64,000 nt of DNA from Aulostomus chinensis. Its lineage: Eukaryota; Chordata; Actinopteri; Syngnathiformes; Aulostomidae. The translations under genes and the position numbers were made by a program. Each line of letters opens with the position of its first letter. Position 1 is the stretch's first letter. Location: positions 20,768,501 to 20,832,500 of the forward strand of contig JBBMOA010000013.1 in assembly GCA_037954235.1 (NCBI GenBank). Direction: 5' to 3'. Below the pieces are notes generated by a model. That model worked only from the letters and a program-made list of their open reading frames with translations. It was not told the DNA's origin and ran no database searches. This document shows, piece by piece, positions 37,806-50,690 of the stretch.

Positions 37806-40083
37806 AGTTGCACGGATAACTTGATCTGTTTCATGAAATAAGAAATACGCAACAAACATTCTTCATACAACAGAGAGACGAGCCCACGACCAGGGTGGAC
37901 TGGATGGACCTAACCTGGAGCTGATCTGGACTTTAGGTTGAGAACGTTATGAAGCAGTAGGACAGATGGATGGATATGACCATCTTAGAACAGCTTCTGA
38001 CTGCAGTTTGACATTATCTGTGGCACAGCACTTGTATCGAAAAGTAAAATGCCACTGTGCGCTAGTTTAAATAAGACGTGGCACATTTAATAGAACTCTA
38101 TTTCTTTATCTCTCTATTACTATATTTCATCCTGCTATTATGACTAATACAGTTTTTGGCCAAGCTCAGTCCTCAGAAAATATAATCAACAGGGTTCTAA
38201 TAAAAAGTGCAGAAAGCAAGGACGGGATCAATTCCTGAGAACTTAGTTTGCCAACTGCATGCTCCAGTGGGTCGACCCACTGTGCAATGCTCCACAATCA
38301 TAATTATGGTTTTAAACTACCGATCCACTGACGACCTGAATCATGCAGGTTCTGATTCTGTGCGACACAGACAGTAGCATCATAACCATAAACAAACACA
38401 CACACAAATGTCAAAAATACTTGTTGGAAACCAGCGTAACAAGAACACAGATGACCCAACTCCGACTGCTAGTCATTACGAATGCACACTTAGAAGTGTT
38501 TAATTATTTACAGAGGTGAATTCTGGAGGAGGCAGCCAATTAAATTAGCAAACAAAACGACACAAATCCCCCCCTTCTCCTCCAAACACAGCCCCCGGAC
38601 TGGGCCGACCGTTGATAGCCGTTTTATTCATCCAATTGCCCAACCCAAATAATTGCTCCCACATGTCATGGGATGTCAAGAAATGACCCAGTCCCAGTAT
38701 TATGTTCTGTGCCCATTTCAGAGAGAGGGCAGTGCTGAGACTGGGATTCTTGGATTTAAAAACTTGCCCTCTTAGATACATTTCAATACCTCCTTGTTAA
38801 GAGGATGAATTTGTACTGTGCTGCTTCCTGTATTTCCACCAAACTTCAGGCATTAAGAGATCATAATTTTCCCTCAATTCATAAGTTGCAGGTTGTTCAA
38901 ATTAGCTCTATAAAAAAAAAGAACGGGTTCTATAAATGTTCTCTGTTGTTTTCTGACCTTCTGTGAGGTAATTTACCTTCTGCCTCAATCCAAGTTCAAT
39001 ACTTTCACAACTAGCATGCAGGCAAACCTTCAGCATTCCAACAGTCTTACAAGAATAAAAGAGGAGGTGGAAGAGAAGGGAGGAACGCCATAGACGAAGC
39101 ACACAAACCAGCCTTTCTCTCTTGAGAGTGACCAAGTGTGAAGTTCTGAGGGCCCTGTTAATTTTCTCCACAGCGCTGTCAGTATTTACATCCTCCACTG
39201 CTCCACGGAGAAAAAGAGCATACATTCTCTGCTCTAATCTATACAGTAACAAAGAATGCATTGTTTTGTTTTTAAATCGCCCTTTATGTCAGATGTATGA
39301 AGTTTGAGGACAAAGATGACAGCAGAGAAATGGAAAATGAAGATCTTGAAAAAGACATGAACGTTGAAAGCGGGTATTCTACGTGTATAGGCACCGACTT
39401 GATGATCCTGTCAATTACTGAATGGAGAAATGTGTGTTCTAGCTGCTCGTCAGTGTTGTCAGAGGAAGACGGTGTCCACTCTCAGCCTTGTTGCTGTTTA
39501 ACAAGTAGTCACCACACAGCCAGAACCCTGTTTAGTAAAAGAGACACAAATTGAATGTGTCTATTGATGCCTGAAGGACACCCTCTAAGAGGAAAAACAA
39601 GCTCGAGTGCTTCTTTAAATCTGCTTTTCCTCTCCTTTGAAGTTTCAACTGTCACACCGAGAGAGACCAGGAATAGAAAAAGAAAAAAAAAAGTTATGGG
39701 ACTAACTGTGCTGTAAGAGTCCTAATAACTTGTCATAGCTATTATGTCATTCTTGGAGAGAACGTTTTTGATGGTCACGCTTAATCAACAGCTGGAAAAG
39801 TCCTGAAGCGAACTGTTAAACAATTCATCTGTGACAGACACCACACACTTCTCTACTAGACAGACACTTTAAATCTGCATGAATTGAATATAAAATGACA
39901 CCATTTAAATAACTTTGGATGTGTAGTTTGATATTTAAGTGTACTTTTTTTATATATTTAAAGAGTCTGTACTTTATATGGAAACAGACATGCATCTTTA
40001 TTCTTAACTGAATGATTGATTAATGCATCAACACAGAAAAGAATTATCGTTTCACAACACCTACGCCAAATTAAAGTAACAAA

Positions 40084-40132
40084 CTTCTCTCTCTAACACA
40101 CACACACTCTCCTCTCTCTCTCTCTCTCTCTC
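40084..40132. repeat. (CT)n/(CA)n microsatellite
   Basis: CT repeats, a short CA tract, then CT repeats to 40132. Confidence 0.9.
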
Positions 40133-40267
40133 AAAGGAGGCAATGGTTAAGCGCACCCACAGTTCTTTAACTGGTTCTTCTGTGGTTTTTGGGTCATTTA
40201 TGGTCACTGGTGCCTTCTCTCCTCTCCATGCAATTTAAATCTTAGACCTGTTCAGTTTTGCGTCTCC

Positions 40268-40268
<1 letters not shown>

Positions 40269-40329
<61 letters not shown>

Positions 40330-40340
40330 ACACACACACA
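40269..40340. repeat. (CA)n microsatellite, about 72 bp
   Basis: A CA tract with one ACC interruption near 40329. Confidence 0.97.
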
Positions 40341-40752
40341 GCCAATCGAGAGTCTCATCATAAAGATAAAAGTTTGACTCAAGTGGACAACAACTCGACA
40401 CTCCTAACTGACCTGAACTTCCCAGGTAAAAAGCCATTCAGCTCAGCACAGTGATGCCAGTGGGCTGTCCAAACTTACTGTCTTTGTCATTAGATGAATC
40501 AGCCTGTAATATTAAATACTTCAAATAAAATCTAGGGTTTAGGAAAGCTTGAGGGGTGCCAAAACCCTTTGTTCCTCTCTAATTCATGTACAGCTCTGGT
40601 TGGTGGTGACTGGCTGGTGGCTGAGAAGGCTTGATGGAACTAAGATTTCAATGATACTGAGATGCTACTGTACATAAATGAAATATAGCAAGAGCATTAG
40701 GTTTTACATTCCAACACTCAACTGGGTGAGAGAAACGCATTAATCCAGTTAG

Positions 40753-40784
40753 CGCACACGCACGCACGCACGCACGCATGCACA
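40753..40784. repeat. (GCAC)n microsatellite
   Basis: CA repeats leading into CGCA units. Confidence 0.9.
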
Positions 40785-41830
40785 CCCCATCCATTAGAGA
40801 GCCTCTGGGGACTGTAGCACGATCTCACGTGAAGTCGTTTGTCTGCCAAGCAGAGCTTCTAAAGCATTCCATTAACTAAAAACAGAGGCTTGATTACTTC
40901 CGCAAGATCAGTCCAGAAACACTGCCTACACACGATCGTGCTTTATAGAGACAATCTGAAATAATCGCCTGGAGTTCAAAGGGAACAGTCAGGCATTAGG
41001 TTCGGAGAGAAGGAAGTGACTTTAAGTGTATTCATGACACAAAAGATCTAGGCTGTGGACAAAAAAAAGACCTTTATCAGCAATTCCATCTCACACCCAA
41101 GAGACTTGGGGATAGTTATGCAAGCACAAACATCTGGTGATTCTCAGTATGGCTTGAAACAAGTCCAAATGGGCTGAGATTTTAAGAAGAAAAAAGTGTC
41201 TTGGATTTGGTGAAGTCAGCTGTAACATGGAAGAAACATGAATCTATAAGGCAGGAGCAATGCCCTCAGGACCTGGATAGGAAAGACGATGGGTGGATAA
41301 GAAAAGGGTCAGTCTTTCATTGGATATTACATTTAATATTTGCATTTAGGAGTCAGCTATACTGTCTGTACATGTTCATGACTTCCTGCTTTGCCATGGA
41401 CACTCTTGTTGTTACGGACACAATTCAGTAGGCCTAAGGAAAAAAAAAAAATTCAAGATACCTTCATTGGCAATGTGTTTTTTCTTGAAACTGCAGTGCA
41501 AGTGCAAGTTTGGATGAGCCGATATTAGGTGATCGGCAAATAGAAGTATTTCTAAATGTCTAACACACGCTGAAAAGAACCTGCAGAAAAAAGACAACAG
41601 AGCTTCAGTAGCTTTTACCGACTGAAGTAAATCGTCATGAAAAGGGACATTTATTCCATCAACATTTTTCAAGCAGAAACTTGAAAATGTTTGTCACAGA
41701 AAGAGTATCAACCCCCAACTTGAAAGCTATCTGTGGAAAACAAGGTCCAGGCCCTGGATTTTAGCCCCATCCACCAACCAACCCCTGAACTGTTGTCATC
41801 TCACCCTGCTACTGCAGCAGTGGACAGCAT

Positions 41831-41960
41831 CTTATCACCAGCTGCCAATTACAACTTGGGAATCTTATCAGCACCAGCCAATTAGAGGCAGGGGAGTCAC
41901 GGCGAGGAAATGTCAACAGCTCGGTGGACATGCCAGGACTCTTATCAGGCCACGCCTCCT
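41831..41960. promoter_or_regulatory. candidate enhancer: clustered GATA, E-box and KLF-type motifs
   Basis: Three CTTATCA sites (TGATAAG on the other strand) lie at 41831-41837, 41864-41870 and 41941-41947. CAGCTG (41839-41844) sits one base after the first, and GCCACGCC follows the third. Two parts, CTTATCACCAGCTGCCAATTA and CTTATCAGCACCAGCCAATTA, look like diverged copies 33 bp apart. GATA + E-box + KLF is a combination typical of blood-cell enhancers. The function is inferred. Confidence 0.35.
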
Positions 41961-42359
41961 CTCCCCGGCAGTTTTATTAGAGTCGACTGTCACATGAAAC
42001 ACTGCTGGTGCGACGCTGGGAAGAGAAAGGGTGGAGGTTTCAAAAGCTCTCGAATCACCAAAGATTCTATACTTCTTGCGAGTTCATGACAGCTTATGAC
42101 AAGAAACTATGTTTTTACTATTCACTCGAATATGGAAGTTCACGATATACAATATTAGAGCTAAACTGAAGAGTGTGGACGCATGTAAAACAAGATGTAT
42201 TTCTCAGACTGAGTACGGATGTGCTGTATGTAGAGAGGTTGTTTTTCTCTTTCTACATCTCCTCAGCATGTTAAATGGTGTACTTCTTCCTCTAAACATC
42301 TGCTCATCCATTCACTCTTCTCCACAGAGGAATCGAAGATCTATTTTCCACAAGAACTA

Positions 42360-42690
42360 GAAACTCTATTTTGTATATTTAGACAGTACTTATCTATTTA
42401 TTTTTCTTTTCAAAGTAACATTCAACAAACTGGACGACTATTCCCTGGTAGGTTTTTGTAATGTCGCAGTAATTTTTGTAAAACATATTGGTTTTATTGC
42501 ATCTATTTCATTTAGTAAACTGTACTTCACAGCTTGTTTTTGTATATTTTCATACTATTTCAAATTTGCCTGTTTGAGTTGAGGTACACATTTTAAAATG
42601 ATACATTTTTCTCAATAAACAAGCAAATATTATTTATTTATTATACTGCAATCACAATCTTGTGCACAATAAATGCAATATGACTTTTCC
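42360..42690 (+). other. AT-rich 3'UTR-like segment with two poly(A) signals
   Basis: This T-rich sequence has repeated TTTTTGTA and TATTTA words and two canonical AATAAA signals at 42614-42619 and 42668-42673, the second followed by CAATATGACT. It looks like the end of a transcript on the plus strand. No coding frame I recognise lies upstream: the 83-codon ORF at 42109-42360 has no domain. It may be a lncRNA terminal exon or chance. Confidence 0.2.
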
Positions 42691-43384
42691 CCTCTAAATC
42701 CTGCAGCACTAATCATGACCTACATTATTTTTATTGACTTGGAAGAAAAATGAGTGGAAATGAAAAGACATGATGTTTTTACTGTCAATCCAAGAGCGGT
42801 AAACACAGATGGGCGCATTTCTGTCACATGCCATTCTGAGTGGTATCAGTGGTCATGAAATTTAATGGAGACAGATAACAGTACGGTGTGACTTTTAAGA
42901 CCACATACACGACTCCAGCAGATAGTGACCTCCAGAGTCACGACGCATTGATTGAATAATGGTCGGATTGCTTCCTCCAGTAAAACCTTCAGGACGGAGG
43001 TCATTGCAGTATTTCACCAGCTCATCTTTGCTCTAATGGTGGCTCAAGTCATGAAAGATAACCCGAATAAGGAGCAGCCTAGTAATGGCAGATAAAACGT
43101 ATCTTTTCCCCTGGCTCAGAGGAGTAACATTTGATAATATCAGGGAAACTTTAGCTTAAACTTATCACATGGCTAAAAGGAATTAATAAAACCGTCTTTC
43201 TGGAAATTAAACTTTTGCTGCTACTGAGGCAGCGTTGAAAAATGGCCTGACGATTGTTTTTGAAGAGCACAATCCCGTTATGATTAAAGCTGACCTCGGA
43301 TCTAAGGGACATAGAACAGCATCATTGTGTCATTTGAGACGATGAGACATTTTGTGGGAGTTCTGTCACAAATAAGGTGTGACA

Positions 43385-43505
43385 GTTATGTCTGGTCCAG
43401 TCTCAGTGACCTTGACCTTTGACCTCCAAAATGCAAACAGTAGTGCAGGAGAAATTTGTGCCTGAGGTTTCCTACGATGCTTTTTCACTGTCACAATGAC
43501 TTTTG
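43385..43505 (+). repeat. dispersed fish repeat family, copy 3 (partial), with nuclear-receptor half-sites
   Basis: It contains CAGTGACCTTGACCTTTGAC, CTCCAAAATGCAAACAGT and AGGAGAAATTTGTGCC, the 5' part of the same family. The segment at 43407-43425 contains three AGGTCA-type half-sites on the minus strand. Confidence 0.5.
43407..43425 (-). promoter_or_regulatory. triple AGGTCA half-site (DR1 plus overlapping half-site)
   Basis: The plus strand TGACCTTGACCTTTGACCT reads on the minus strand as AGGTCA-A-AGGTCA-AGGTCA. The first pair is a DR1, the element bound by RXR heterodimers and HNF4. TCAAGGTCA fits monomeric ERR/SF1-type receptors. Whether any receptor binds here is unknown. Confidence 0.4.
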
Positions 43506-44733
43506 ATCAGCAGAATTTCTGCTGAATCATCTCATTAACAATAACTTTCATTCCACGTGAGCAGAACAGCACCGAGAGGTACCTCATTTATCATCAAAGA
43601 CGTCTATAAATAAAACATAAATATTATTACGCAGTTAAACATTAAAAGTGAGACGGATATAATTCCTGAGAATAAATCACTTCCCTGCATTAGATCATTA
43701 AAGTGTAAGGAGGCAGGAGCCTGTTTGTCTCCACTAACTTGACAAGTCATTTTTTTCAGGCAACATAATTTGTGCCTGCTGCTTTGTTCGAGCTACTTGT
43801 ATTGTCCTAATATCAGTGTTGGATGCTGTAGACTCAACTAGTTGAGGGGAGCTGTTTAGAGGAAGAGAGCTCTTTTGTTTGGTTGTCACAGTAACAAACA
43901 AGCAAACAGCATCAACAAAATGTAGAGAGGCAAAAACTGACTGAAACCATCAATTCAGTTTGTTTCTGAGCTCCGGACACTCCTCGTACTCCTGCACGAC
44001 AGTAAAGAAAAGGAATGGACTTCAAGCGTGAAGCGCATCAGTGTAAAAATTCGAGTATGTGGGCCACAGGTAGGGAGAGAAGGACACCACCTCTCTGCAG
44101 AAGATGGGAAAGATGAGTGCTGAGAGTGTTGCACCAACTCAAGCCTCCAAACAGGCCATCAATCCGCTGCCCTCTTGCAATATGAAGGGAAAGGAAAAAT
44201 AACTGATACATCCAGCCTGGGACTCAGATCTGCACCATTAAACTGATTATTTTCTTGACTTGTGCTCCACTGAGTTTCACTGAACTCTGTACAGTCGTTC
44301 TTGCATAATCCTGCAAAAACCCAAACAAATGCGACTGAAAACACAACCTCATTGGCAGAGATAATTAACTATGAATCAAGTGTATATTTGTCCAAATACA
44401 ATCCACTCCACAAGCTAATGATGCATCAACGTCCTACATTTCAGGCACATTAAACAGCGGAATTATCTTTTCTCTTTTCAACTCAAATGAAAAATGTAGC
44501 AAATTGCAAGTTATTAATTCCAAAGTTGTCACATCTCAACAGGAGCCTCATTAGTTCCAGTATTAGACCCTATGTGAGGATGGACAATGGAGAACGTGGC
44601 TCTCATGTATGGCTCAGTGAAGGTTCCAGACAGTGTCATGACATGAAACTTTAGTATTTAGAACAACCCGAATCATCTGGCACATTAACTTGAGATCACA
44701 AGCATTAGCCCTCCTTTTTCAATAGAACTACCT

Positions 44734-44756
44734 GGGGGGGGGGGGGGGGGGGGGGG
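44734..44756. repeat. poly(G) tract, 23 bp
   Basis: Twenty-three consecutive Gs on the plus strand, the longest mononucleotide G run in the window. Confidence 0.95.
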
Positions 44757-44841
44757 AAGCTGTTTGAGCCACAGCTGTGAGGACACAAAAATCATCTACA
44801 ATATCCTGCAGTCTCCACAGCATCTCACAGCAGGGACTACT

Positions 44842-44890
44842 AGATAGACAGACAGATAGGTAGACAGACAGATAGAGAGACAGACAGATG
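44842..44890. repeat. (GATA/GACA)n microsatellite
   Basis: Interspersed GATA and GACA tetranucleotide units. Confidence 0.9.
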
Positions 44891-47800
44891 TACAGGTAGA
44901 ACAGAAGTGTAAATTGCAGGAGTCATCACGATGCAATATCATAGTCATTCTTTGAACAAACTTGTAATCTTTGCCACAAAGTCTGCCATGGTACGATTTT
45001 CATGTGATTGAATTCAGGGGCCTGCAATCAATACGAGCTGATACATGCCCATTAACAAAACTGACTACATTTCTTTCATCAACTCACTAAGGGCACATGA
45101 AACCACGAACATAAATACAAATGAAAAACAATGGGAACTGTGTAAAAGTCAGGGCTGGCGAGTCATGAGGGTTTCGAAACGAAGGCGCACCTCAGGTGGT
45201 GGATCACGATATGGATTGACGCGTGGATTATGTTCTTTTATCGGTCATTGAATTGATACATTGACACAGATGGACGAATCCTGTCACCCCTCGTCAGCAG
45301 CCATCATTGTGGCTCCCACAATGTCAGAGACACGAAGAAGAAATCATGAAAGCTCGACTTGAGTTGTGTCCTTTTTAACTGACGACAGTCTCATTTTCCA
45401 TGACCATGAAACTACCGGTACTCACTTCTCCACTGTTCCACTCAGTCCTACTGTGCGTTGCCATAATTTGGCCATCCATAAAAAATAAAAAAAGGAAAAT
45501 ATGAGTCCTATTTCAAAAACATACACCGCAGGTTGTTTCAAGCCCACAATTTGTGTCTGCTGCATACAGCCTGACAGTATGATGGAGTTTCAAACAGTCA
45601 TCTTGCCCCTCCAAAAACGCGTCCACAACAGAAATGATAATCTCCAAGACAAAATGAAGGAGGAAAGGAGAGATACAGTGAAGAGAAAAGCAGAAAGCAG
45701 CAACAGGATCTAGAGTCAATTTTAAAGAAGGAGCTCATTTTGCATGTCATTAGAGTTTGGCAGCGCAGTGTCTGTCCTTCCTAAACGTTTAAGAGGCAAA
45801 GAGACTTGCAGCACTGTAGCAGTGAGGGACGGACTTTCCTCTAATCCATCAGGAAACTCAAACTGCAGACAAAGGCTACCTGTATGAGGTAATTTTGGGT
45901 TTGTCTTTGTAGTTGTTGCAGGAGACCAGAGAGATTGGTGCCCTTTGGAAAATGACTTTGAGTAAGAGAAGGTGCTTCTATGAAAAAAAAGAAGAAAAGA
46001 AAAGTAAAAAAAAAGTCAGGTCTGGATTACTGCATTAAGGCAAGTCATTAAAAAAAGATGAGCTTTAAGGCATAGAAACAAAAAGGCAATGAAAAAATGA
46101 AATAAGAAATTACAGCTGTGCTGAAGAGGCCGATTCTGCTTTTTAAAATAAAAAGCTCCATTTAAAATTAATTAGAGGACATACCCCAAAACAGTATTTA
46201 GAGTGTGAGAAGCTCCCAATCCACTCATCCATCAGCCTGCAGTTTGGTCACATAAATTAGGAAATGATGTAATGGGTAATTGCTCGTCGCCTGATCTTTT
46301 CAGCGCTGTTCCTTGTGTGGTGGTCTCTAACAGAGCCGTGTGAAATGAGGGTGTTGAAATAAGGTGGCAGGATGATGAAGAGGAAGAGAGGCAGAGGAGA
46401 CATTCGGCACATTGGTTTAGAGCACTAATGTCAGGCGGTGAGCGGCAGCTGGTGTGGATCAGTTAAGTCGGGGTGGAGGTGGAGAGGGAAGACAAAGCGA
46501 CTGAGGCGGGAGGGTGGGGGGGTAGAGGGAGGGACGGATGGATGGAGAGGAGCTGCAGGGTCTGTGTGATGAAGAGCCTGCAGGGAGCACAGCAGCACTG
46601 GGTAAAAACAGGGTGATTCCTACGGATTCTCACCAAGGTAACTGATGTGGGAGAGAATAGATGAAAACAAGGGAAAGAAAGTCAAAGCTGGAAAATCAAT
46701 ACTAGGTGTGCCAAATGTGCCTTGGTGTTTAATTTCAGGCTTAAGAGAGTCAGGATGACTTTAACTTTGCTTCAGATTGTGAAGGCTTTAAAGAGAAAAA
46801 GGTCTCTTGCTTGTATTGGACCATAATATGTCACATTAGTTTGACCTAACAGGGTAAAATACACACAAGGTTTTACCTAACAAGGTAAAAGAAAAGTGAT
46901 GCACATACTCTCAGAGGATCATTTTCAGCTGTATTTTCAAGTCAAATATACACTGCATGGATCTATTGTGATAAAACCGCAGCCGATGCGTATCGTACCG
47001 TGGGAGCCAGCCCTACCGGTTCTACCCTTGTCCTGTTAAATCCTTCCAATTTTGTAGTCTTTAATTACAGTCGAGGAAAGAAGTTTTGCAGCCTCAATAT
47101 AAGAGTCTAAAATAAAACAACATAAAAAAAAAAGTCGAGGTCAGTCAAAACCAAAAAGGCCAGCCCAGCAACAATATGAATAATTCATCAAGCCTGACCT
47201 ATCTGAGATAGCGGTTAGTCCTCTGTGATTTATCCGAAAGAAAGTATTAATCTGGAAATCACTAGTTGCTTCATGAAAAGCACTTTAGATCAAATCTCTC
47301 AGAAGCTTTGAAATTTGTAATAGAACCTGCTGACCCCTTAAACGACTGACTTCTCCGCCTCCTTTGTTAGAGAACATGCCCTCGCCATGAGGAAATGGGA
47401 ATGTCTAATTTAATTAAAATGAGGATGAGTGAGCGAGGGCTGAGACAGAGAGCGAGCTGCAGAGATTACCTCAAAGACGTATAGATTAGAGATCAGAGTG
47501 TGAGTTTTAACTTTGAAACGACTGCGTTTTCTTTTTCTCTCCCCGGGTCAAAAACCCTCAAGAAAACATTTGGCGGGGAACAGGAAATGTCTTTCTATGT
47601 CTGTTATTGCTGCAAAGGCGCATTGAGTGTTCCTACTTTTGCTGCACTTTCAAACATGTGGGACATCAGCTACTCTGCTAAACTAACACTTTCCGCTGCC
47701 AACTACCTTTAAGCTCATTAAATAGCTATTACTGCATAAGGTGCAATTTACAAGAAGTGTGCAAACCTTTGAAACAAATGCTCACTGATGAAAAGGAACG

Positions 47801-50399
47801 GCAGTAAAAAGAGGCCTGAATGGTCAGTGGGACGTGGAGGTTTGCAGATAAAGGAGGCTGGCTATGATGCTCTGGTCTATGAGATTGTATGAGCCCTAAT
47901 ACCATATTATTACCATAAAATGCAGTAACACAAAAGCATATGTGATCCTAAAGGTAATAGTAATATAGTTACTGACTAAACTGTACCAGAATTAATAATA
48001 GTACATTTGCTCTATTGCACATGGCATTTTTCAGTGTACTCAGAGATGAGTGTGTGCATAAACAATATGTACAAACATAAGCGTGTTAGACACTGAGCAG
48101 TCTTTATCTCCCCCAGAGCAGCCGTAGAGACAAGTGGACATTTATGTTCAGACTGTAGCAGAGGAATCTCAAATTAATATGGCGAGGCAGACCCCTTCGT
48201 ACTCCTGTATGCATTTGAAATCACTTTCCGCTCCTTCAGTTCCAAAGCGTACTGTACACACTGTACACACATGCATATGCAGTCGTGAGGAAGCTGAAAG
48301 CTGCTCTTTGCATGATTTAGAATCACTCGTCATTAAAGATTAACGTAAAGCCTGTGGAAACTTGTCGTGAGATAGTAAAAATGCATATATGATATTAAAG
48401 TTGAGCGTCTCCAGGGCTCCAGAATAAGTTTCTCTTGGGTTTACAGATTCAGATTATTCAAACAACACAAATATTGCAAATAAATTATGATACATGTTTA
48501 GAAGTAAAGCTAGCCAGCAGTAATTAAAAGCAGCCGCACTTTTACCAGCTGCATTGTGATGAAACGGACCACTCTTCATTTGAACGTTGGGCTGAGAGGG
48601 GCGTGCTGCGGTGGATGCAGTGGTGGTCAAAACAGTAACGCATGTATAGGTGACAACTAGAGATTAGCATTAGCATGGTCATGTGATGCCTTGTTCCTAC
48701 TGTAGGGTTTATTAGCTTCGCCATTTTACTTTTGTCAGTGCAGATCTATCGATGGGAGAATGAGGTCTGTCTCATTGAGGTATCAGGACCAGTCTGGAGC
48801 CCAAGGCATCATGGAAATATAAGTGGACTGCTAACAAATAATAATAAGCAATTTCAACACTAAAATATAAATAAACGATCACAGAAGACATTCAGAGTTG
48901 GAGTTATCTTTATGGATTTACCTTATAAAGACTCGAAAAATACATTTTTAGTTCAAGGCTGGATTACAAAGCTTCTGAAAGGGAGGCAAACACATGGCAG
49001 CCCACGTTGGAGCGGGACAATGGTTTGCTTCTGGGCAATGTACAGAGGCGGCATTGGCGGTAAACTGCCACTAGGATGTTTATACTGTCCTTTGTTGAGA
49101 GATGCTCCATGTGTCCACAGCATCCATACTTTAGCAAATGTCCTTCAGCCTCAAGAGAATCTCTAAGGTCCCCGTGCATCACAAAGACTGACAGCTTCAA
49201 GTCACAGAGCGATCAGGACATTACACAAATACACTCACACACTCAGTGTGACAATGACAACCATATATTACAATGGGCTGGCACCTCCGACAGGTGAAGT
49301 AGCCCATCATTTACCTTCCGACAGCTTTTTGCCTGCCAGTAGTGGATAAATAACATTCTGGATGAAGTTTATTTTCTTAAATCCATTATTTAAAAAAAAA
49401 AAACAACTCACACAAACAAAATATTGGTATGTGCACATTGGGAAACTATTATACACCACTTTCCTGACCTGAAACCACATTCAACTGCAATTTCTGGGGG
49501 TTTGGCATTCCACACGGGAAAAGCCGATCAGCGTGAAAGCCATTCATCATAGGAAGGCAGGGCGTGGACCACACACTCCCACACACAGGAGACCTTGTAC
49601 TGACAAAATATTTCAGAATCACCAATATAAACGGACCACAGATGGGACCCAAGAGGCATCACAGCTCTTATGTTTTCAAAACTATAGCCAACAAGCATGC
49701 AGACACATGACAGTCTCGTCACTATTTTGTCTTTGCAGAGTTAAAAGTGGAATCGCATTTTCCCCCCCTTTTATGTAATGCAAAAAAAAATAAAAAAGGA
49801 TATGTATAAAACACATTTTTTTCCAGTCAGACAACCTTGTTACAAGGATACTTGAAACTCATTCAGCTGAAAGCCGAGTGTTTCCCTTCAGAGAGCGCCT
49901 GAGTTTCCCGCTGCACAGGCGTATTTAGGGAAAGTAGCCGGTAAGTTGAACTGCATGACGGAAACAATGTTGCTCTGTGCCGTCTAAGAATGAACATCCT
50001 CAAGTCACATGTGTTTTCACTGAGGTGAGCTAATTTCTCTGGATTTGTTGCTGCACAAGGACTTTTTAGGGCTAATTCCTTATTGACCCACAATCAGGAT
50101 GCGGAGTATCATGGCACGTTACGGTGTGCAGCCACTTGAAACACCTCAGCAACAAGGTTGACTGGATTTTACTATGACAGCTTCCAACGTCGGCCTTAGA
50201 GAATCCCTCTCCCTCGATAATATGACATTACCATTGAGCTCTCTTACTTTTATTTACACTGTCATGCAAAAAAGAACACATATTGCGGCTCAGATAAATA
50301 AGATTATGGTCTCTCTTTACTGATCTACCAAAGCAGTCAATCAAGCATTTTCAGCTTATTCAGAAATGAGCTCCAATAAATAAGAAAGAGAGCATTTTT

Positions 50400-50690
50400 C
50401 TCAGGATTTAGCAACACTCTACTGGCTCCCAGTATCTTTTAGAATGGATGTTAAGGTTCTTTTACTTGTTTTTGAAGCTTTTAATGGTTTAGGACCAGCT
50501 TACTTAGCAGGCATCATTTTTATAATCCTTCACGAGCTCTTAGATCTTCTGCTGCTGAGGTTTTAGCGGACAATTATAGGCACAAGAAAATAGGCAGCAC
50601 ACCCTCCTTTTCTTTCATAAAAGATGCACCAAAACTACACACACCACAAAAACTCAATATTTTTATGAGCTGAAAACCTATTCATGTAAT
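50400..50690 (+). mobile_element. degraded L2-like LINE fragment, RT C-terminus
   Basis: The plus strand encodes TLYWLPVSFRMDVKVLLLVF and EAFNGLGPAYLAG, then after a frame change LRSSAAEVLADN and a degenerate tail. This fits the L-H-W-L-P-V-x-F-R-I...ALNGLAPxYL...LRSS pattern at the C-terminus of L2-type reverse transcriptases in fish. It is a short, inactive fragment. Confidence 0.7.

Noticed and set aside
44842..44890. GATA-unit microsatellite as a transcription-factor cluster
   Set aside because: The GATA words arise from a simple tetranucleotide repeat rather than an ordered regulatory arrangement.
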